A stretch of DNA of 64,000 bases from Ochromonas danica (taxonomy: Eukaryota; Sar; Chrysophyceae; Chromulinales; Chromulinaceae): assembly GCA_015146655.1 (NCBI GenBank), contig VKHL01000013.1, positions 130,879-194,878 on the forward strand, written 5' to 3'. The notes beneath the pieces are model-generated. The model saw only the letters and a list, made by a program, of their open reading frames with translations. It did not search any database and was not told the DNA's origin. The number at the start of each line of letters is the position of its first letter. Within the stretch, counting starts at the first letter, position 1. This document shows, one piece after another, positions 56,535-64,000 of the stretch. The position numbers and the translations under genes are program-made.

Positions 56535-57506
56535 ATGGACACGATCCAATCCTTTCTCTTAGACACTCCATTCTTGGATATTGTGGACAAGGAAGCAGAC
56601 CTAAAGGAGTTCTTCCATTGGCTTGCCAGTGAGTCTAACCCCATCCCTTTGTAAAGCATCATCTCACAAAACCATTCTCTTTCCTTTCTCCTTTAGATCC
56701 TCATGAGAGTCCAAGTGATGTCTCCAGGTAAGTTAGACTGTGTCCTCATCATCTTCTTCTCCACCTAACACTCCTGCTATGGGAATAGTAATCTCTCTGC
56801 AGAGTCTAAGCAAAAACGATCCTTTGAAGAGATGATCTCAGACAGTCCAGTGAAGGATGAAGTAGATCTTGCTGTAAAGCCCAAATCTCGTCGATTTTGG
56901 CGAAGAGCTCATCCTATCCCACGTATTCTAAAACGAGATGTTCGCCGTGACTTCCCTGTGATGATAACCAATGTTATCAATTCGGGTGATATTCCAACTG
57001 TGGGAAGATTCTTTTTCAGTCATTTCGCTCATAGTTGTCAGTTGAGTAGTCTTAATAAAGGCAAAGTCAGTCAACGAGATCCTTCTATGGTACGGATAGA
57101 TGGAGTGCATTTAATTATCTCGATGATTTCAGGATTCCTTGATGCTACCCCTGATTTTGTCATGCGATTGAATGAGTCACATATCAGACAACATATTGAT
57201 AGGGCTGGCTGTCAGCTTATTATATCGTCCCGTATACAAGGTACCAAAGTGAAAGACTTCCTTCAAGCATTAGCGGAAGCAAACAAGAATTTCGTTTTTA
57301 TATCGAATGATTTCAATGAAGTTGTCAAAGATGGTGATCTGAAGAGCGATGGATCATCTGATAGTTCATCTAATTTATGTCAAGATATGGAAGCATATAC
57401 ACTAGATTTGATAACGGTAACAACGTATTGGCTGGACAATAACAATCGGATTTATCGTATGGAAGTGGAATGTGATAATTACAAAGTGGCGAGTCCCAAC
57501 AATTAG
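56535..57506 (+). CDS. NTF2-like family protein, paralogue 2
   Basis: Three exons: 56535-56628, 56697-56727 and 56789-57506; phases 1 and 2, 280 residues. An in-frame ATG at 56514 would add seven residues. Exon 1 encodes a hydrophobic-acidic stretch (FLLDTPFLDIVDKEADLKEF), exon 2 only ten residues, exon 3 the conserved domain: basic PKSRRFWRRAHPIPRILK, signature RDVRRDFPVMITNVINSGD, then FFFSHFAHSCQL, PDFVMRLNESHIRQHI, IQGTKVKDF and the closing strand LDNNNRIYRMEVE. It is the most divergent of the set in the second half (acidic insert DLKSDGSSDSSSN). The same exon pattern recurs in paralogues 3 and 4. Confidence 0.75.
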
Positions 57507-58026
57507 CAAAGCTAATCTGTATGTTATTAAATTGTAGAGTTGTTTATGTGACTTATATGATCTAATTGATCACAGCAATGTTCTAAACGGATAACGCCGA
57601 TTAGATTAAGGAGATTAAATAGTATAGGCAGTCCAAATAGTACAGTGGCCCATCACTATACTATTTCAATTGTATAGGTAGTCCAAATTTTATAGGGGTC
57701 CATCACTATGCTAATCAGGGACTAGATTGATCTTGTTGACCCAAACTGGTCAGTGGAGTTACAAGTAGTGTCAAAACATGGAGTGCTTGCTGTGATGACG
57801 CAAACAAGCTTCCACCTTGCTCTCCTTCGCTCCACCAAACTCTTAAAACTGGAGTTAAAAGTCACTCTTTCCTGGGGCCAAAAGCTGTTTTCTGAGATAT
57901 GCTGACAGCAGCGACAAAGGACATCACATTCTCCTCAATCAAACAAAGAAAATCCAATTAGCACGAAGAACAATAAAGAAGGGAAAAGGGGAAAAAAATT
58001 GGATTCTCTTGAAGAAAAGTAACAAG
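57507..58026. other. Intergenic region with a 50-bp-spaced direct repeat
   Basis: This spacer between paralogues 2 and 3 contains two imperfect copies of a 40-bp sequence. No gene is recognised. Confidence 0.5.
57621..57710. repeat. Two imperfect direct repeats, 40 bp, period 50 bp
   Basis: TATAGGCAGTCCAAATAG and TATAGGTAGTCCAAATTT open the two units, and both end CCATCACTAT followed by A or G. Confidence 0.7.
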
Positions 58027-59151
58027 ATGGATTGTGAAATAATACCAACCGTCTCTTCTAATAATATTTTCGTTGTAGAAGATTTTGCGAATGATGTTCT
58101 CGATTTACTAATGGGTTAGATTTGTTTTTAACGACATTCTTCTCTTGATCCAATTTTCACCTTATCGATTGTGATATTTAGATATAGAAGAAGGTGAATC
58201 AACTGCTGAGTCATCTGTTTCTTTAAAACCACTCAGTGAAAATTCTGATTTGTCTGAGAATGCCACCAGTCCGAGGTATACCAGAACAATATTTTTGCTG
58301 ATTCATTTATCCACTTATTGATTTAAATTCTTTGATGTGATAGTCACAAGAGAAAGTTAGATGATGATTCGAGTGGATCATTGGTACTGACCACAACATC
58401 TGCCTCTGCCAATACCCTTTCTACCTGCATGGCCTTGACAACGACATCGTCCACTGGTGTTTATAAACGTCGTCGTTTTCGTAAACCTCGGCCACGTGTC
58501 AGTCCTTTTCCCAGAATATTAAAAAGGGATATTCGTCGAGATTATTCCACGATGTATATCAATGTGATCAATTCTGCGGATAGCGGACTGGTGACATCTT
58601 TCTTGGAGACATTTTGTGTTGACAAGTGCCGGATGGTTGATTATTACAAGCCAGAAGAAAATCTTCCTGGCAAGGTGCCTGTTTTAGAATTGACTAAACT
58701 GGCTGATATAACGAAACGTATGCAACTCCAATTAAGTGCAGCTCCTGACTGTGTTATTCGACTACAGGATGCACATATTTGGCAACATCTATATGAGATG
58801 GGAAGCAAAGTGGTCATGTATATTCGTTTACAATGCACTGCTTTAGCGGAGACAATGATGGAGTTTGAAGATCTGCAAGGTGTTCGCCATGAGATGCCTT
58901 CTTTTGTATACCAAGCTATGGTAAGAGAGGGAAAGATTCCGCCAGAATCTCTCAGCACTGTTCGAAGAGCGTCTCCAAAATCTTCTTCTATTCTATCGCC
59001 CATACAACCGTCGGTGTTAGGTCATTACAATCATACTGCACGTAGTGTTACCCCGTATGTGATGGATATAATGGGAAAAATAACTTTATCTTTGGATGAT
59101 GAAAATCGTATCTATGGTATGGAGTTTGAAGGAATGCTGGGGAAATGTTGA
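58027..59151 (+). CDS. NTF2-like family protein, paralogue 3
   Basis: Three exons: 58027-58114, 58182-58275 and 58344-59151; phases 1 and 2 as in paralogues 2 and 4; 329 residues. Exons 1-2 give an acidic, Ser-rich leader (VVEDFANDVLDLLMDIEEGE). Exon 3 has the basic run YKRRRFRKPRPRVSPFPRIL, the signature KRDIRRDYSTMYINVINSAD, FLETFCVDKCRMVDYY, PDCVIRLQDAHIWQHL and the closing strand ITLSLDDENRIYGMEFE. The Asp near the helix end and the final beta strand fit an NTF2/SnoaL-like fold; no catalytic set can be assigned. An acidic leader joined to a strongly basic segment recalls transcription regulators, an inference only. Confidence 0.75.
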
Positions 59152-59323
59152 CGAGGTTTTCTCTTCCAGAGACGAGAGGACTCACTGCATTTCTGTATTT
59201 TCATTTTAAAGGCCATTTTTAATTTTCTGAAACTATCTTGTGAAGATTGATAAAGTGTAAGATAAGTAATTAGTTGTAGTGTTCAAGTTTTTCATAATTG
59301 CTAGTGAGATTGTTACTGTACTC

Positions 59324-60853
<1,530 letters not shown>

Positions 60854-61858
60854 AGGTCAATTGGTTCTGCTGCCATTTGATCATCTTCTGCTGTTGTACG
60901 TGAGTTATTAAACTTCCACAAAGGAATTTCTGCCGCACCAACATAGCTGTGTGCTTTTATCGTATCATTTCTATTTAGTATATTATGATGTTGAATTCGA
61001 TATGTTATCAACATCTCTGAGCTTGGTAAATAAAATAAAATATTATCATGATTATGATGAGCTTTTCAATTGTTTCGTTTGATGTTGTTGGTTTTTGTTA
61101 ACTTCGTATTCCATGGAATAGTCATCTGGAATTCCAACCAATCAAGCAGTCTAAAATCAATGGCCATGTGGTGTTACCATTACATTCTGACAGTGCGATA
61201 TATCTTGATAATAGATCTGGTGCACTCGATCTACCACGTGCATTGTTCCCGGAGATGATCATCCCCAAGGACACCTTATCATGATATACTAGTACAACAT
61301 CTTGGAGGGCCAAGTTGAGGGATACTGTAGATGGGAGATAGTTTACTGGACAGTTCCGTTCATAGAGAAGCAGGTTATCCTACAGAGCTGGCGTCCATGT
61401 ATTTCTACCACAACGATTTGAAATGGGAGCATTTTGCTCTAATGCCATTTTTGGATGAAAGTGGGGCGAAGTCGAAGAGTTAAGCTGACTTTGTGTCTTC
61501 ATTAGAGAATAATGAACGAGACTCTAAAATTGTCTGGTCAAGGAACAACTACCAGAAGAAGGCAAAGAAGGAATTGGATGGTCAACATCAATTAGATCCT
61601 ATTATGAGCTTAGAATAGAAAACAATGACATTAAAGTCTTCTGCTCAGTGAATTAGTTGCAGTAGTTATTCTTATCTCCTTCCAGTTGTTCCAGCTTCTT
61701 CCTTGCAAACAATATGAAAAATCATTGACTAACTAATTACCCTGTCCGATCCTACTGATGCTGAAAACATGTCACATAAAATCACTCTAAGAGTACAAAC
61801 AGAATTGCTCTACTCTTGGGGAATAATCAGAATAAAGCGTCACTGATGTCTATTTTGA
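60854..61858. other. Intergenic region with possible decayed coding sequence
   Basis: About 1 kb between the 3' ends of paralogue 4 and the leftward ABC transporter. At 61100-61275 a rightward frame of about 60 codons (HVVLPLHSDSAIYLDNRSGA, LPRALFPEMIIPKDTLS) reads like protein, as does a short piece near 61385-61480 (ELASMYFYHNDLKWEHFALM), but neither has a start or a clear splice partner. Confidence 0.4.
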
Positions 61859-64000
61859 TCAAAGCAAAGGCACACGATCACTTTCCTTGCGACTGTTGCG
61901 ACTCTTCTTGCTCACTTCTCCTTCTTCAAGATCTAACAAATCCGCTTCATCAACACGCACAGCAGGTGGTTGATCCTTCTTCTTGCTTGATCGAGTACTA
62001 GTACGCTTAACCTCCACTTGAGTCATGATGGTTGGTTTCTTGGTCTTATTGGGATGAGCAGCACAGCAGCAACAACGAGCATGGCCACGTTCTTGCACAC
62101 TCTTCTGCACCAAGACATGCATATCGAATAAATCCAATAACCATCCCGCCTCAAGTTCATTCAAAGTCAACAAGTACTTCAATCCACGCCAATAGTTGCC
62201 CAAGTAGAAATGATGCAATCCTGGGATGATCAAGGCAATGAACCAAATGAAGTAGGCAATGGCGTAGTCTTGCAACATGGGAATGCGCTTGTCCAAGTTC
62301 TCTTGGTCGGCGAGCTTGGCCATGTCGCTCTCATTCACACGAATCTGCTTGAGGAAGACCTGCTCTAACGTGGATTGAGATAGAGAGTAATCTTCTACGC
62401 CTAACCTCTCCTTGTTCTCTTGTAACATTCGAAAAGTTACAGATAAATGTGGAATGGATTCACGAGGAATCTCATAGTTCAACATCGTCAAATGCTCTTC
62501 AATCAAGACACTTTGGGGGAAACGATCCACAACAAACTAATCGACAGAACAAAATTGCAAGACAAGAATGAATGATGAGGATGGTGAGTTCGGGGTGATC
62601 CGTGCTAATAGCAACAAGAAGCAAAAGGTTTACCTGTTTGGCTGCTGCATTGCCTGGACCATCTTCTTTCAACGAAAGCTCAAGTTGAAACCCCGTGCCA
62701 TGAGTTGACCGAAGATGTTGACTATCACCCAAGCAAACCATCTGGCCTAACTTCATGATACAAACACGTGTGCAAACAGCTTCACATTCCATCATGTTAT
62801 GAGTAGTGAGAACGATCGCAGTCTGCTTCACTGCTGCAATGCGAGAGAGCAATCTCCACATTAATCGAGACGCCACGGGATCTAATCCTGTGCTGGGCTC
62901 ATCCAGATAGACCGTGGGAGGACTGCCCATGAGAGCCACGGCTAAGGAAACCTTTCTACGATTCCCACCACTCAGCTCCTGCACTAACTTATGTTCATAG
63001 CGCTTGATATTCAATGCTTGCATGAAAGCTTCGCAGACTGGCACAAGGTGTTTATCTTTCAATCCTTTGATTTGACCAAAGAACAACAAGTTCTCCCTCA
63101 CTGACAGTCGCTCGATGAGAGTGTCAAATTGAGGACAAAGTCCCATTGAGCGTTGAGCCAAAGAAGTCTCTTGAACCACATCATAGCCATTGATCAAAGC
63201 CATACCAGAGGAAGGAGCTTCCAAGCCGGATACCATCTTTAGCAGGGTCGTCTTACCAGCTCCATTGGCACCCAATAAACCGAAGATCTCACCACAAGGA
63301 ATGGTCAAACTCACTCCTTGCACAGCTACCTTTGAGGGAATGCTGCCTCGGGCGTAATAAACTTTGCGTAGATTTGCCATGAAGATGGCATTGACTTTAC
63401 GATCTAAACTCGATTCACTCTTCAATAGTCGACGAACTTTCACCTTCTCTGCATAGACATCAGGATCTTCATTGACAACACTTCGATCAAGTGTCGTGAT
63501 GGAAACTTTACGAGGAGCAAGTGGCTGACTTAGATCTTCTCCTTTGTCTTCCTCTTCATTATCATGACTGATTATGAGGTTGAGAGGGTTCTTAATCATC
63601 TCATAGTCATTCTTATTTCCTTGTTGATTAGTAGTATCATCTCTTACACGTTGAGATCGGAAAAAAAACATGTGCCAACCTCCTTCAACAAACAGGAAGA
63701 AGATAGCAGGATAGAGAAATGCATCCACAATTAGCATTTCCATGATTGCTCCACCAATACTAGTATCCCAAAAGTCTACACCTTCATTCCGTGTGAGGAT
63801 ACCAAGGTAGTTGTTCACGAAGAGAATAATGGTATACCAGCCAAAGGCAGGATCAAGAAGAGTAAAGATCTTACATAAAAATTGCACTGCTGAGTTGGAA
63901 ACATCACCATCTGCCGTTGAAAACAACACTGTGAACCAAATATCAACCAATACAAAGACACTTGCCATAGACCCGTAGAAATAGATCGATTGAGCTAGTC
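61859..64000 (-). CDS. ABCA-type transporter with C-terminal TM2 domain, 3' part
   Basis: Exons 62634 to beyond 64000 and 61859-62536; the 97-nt intron is phase 0. The frame stays open past 63968 to the window edge, so the N-terminal part lies outside; Met at 63968 is internal. It begins in a membrane domain (VLVDIWFTVLF, WYTIILFVNNYLGIL), then one nucleotide-binding domain: Walker A GANGAGKTT, Q loop CPQFDTL, signature LSGGNRRKVSLAVAL, Walker B TVYLDEPSTGLDP, H loop TTHNM. The regulatory region after it has SLSQSTLEQVFL, the ABCA hallmark for lipid exporters. The tail adds a TM2 domain: FIWFIALIIPGLHHFYLGNY, WRGLKYLLTLNELEAGWLLD, then a Cys-rich and basic end with a Lys/Ser-rich tail. Confidence 0.88.

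Overview
The window is nuclear DNA of a eukaryote. Genes are broken by short GT-AG introns, mostly 59-126 nt, whose phases join open frames exactly. Proteins typical of eukaryotes are present: an exon-junction RNA-binding protein, an STK16-like kinase, a PDK1-like kinase, a PPP phosphatase and a giant IQ protein. Two predicted proteins (the MATE transporter at 14719 and the FAD oxidoreductase at 24252) begin with a signal peptide followed by Phe at the expected cleavage point. This is the bipartite plastid leader of algae with a red-derived secondary plastid. Together with the compact introns and a hybrid histidine kinase, it suggests a photosynthetic stramenopile (ochrophyte). The class cannot be fixed from this sequence.

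Layout. 1-8.5 kb: partial D-glutamate cyclase-like gene, Y14/RBM8A, PPP phosphatase, two uncharacterised genes, a TIM-barrel-like protein and a serine carboxypeptidase. 8.8-16.4 kb: a putative plastid protein, an unusual membrane GTPase with an Hsp20-like tail, a Tc1-type DNA transposon sitting in the promoter of the MATE gene, and the MATE gene. 16.9-24.3 kb: a 2.5-kb tandem duplication carrying a secreted SGNH-hydrolase-like gene twice and leaving a 3' fragment of the FAD oxidoreductase, with a large foldback sequence between the copies. 24.5-34.8 kb: a TPR-kinase fused to a dead CPPED1-like phosphatase domain, a large secreted C-type-lectin protein and an LRR protein. 35.1-52.1 kb: a seven-exon gene for a protein of about 2994 residues with IQ motifs, a hybrid histidine kinase, and a GYF-pseudophosphatase-LRR protein. 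53-61 kb: four paralogues of an NTF2-like family I do not recognise by name, interleaved with an STK16-like kinase; two introns here carry long AC/GT microsatellites. 61.9-64 kb: the 3' part of an ABCA transporter with a C-terminal TM2 domain, cut by the window end.

There is no operon-like logic. Genes are packed on both strands, often as divergent pairs sharing 150-350 bp. Signalling proteins dominate, and several have fused or catalytically dead domains. A motif, TTAACTTAA(G/T), recurs within about 200 bp upstream of several start codons and may be a shared promoter element.

All exon joins come from reading splice sites and phase by eye. Family names come from recalled motifs; no search was run.
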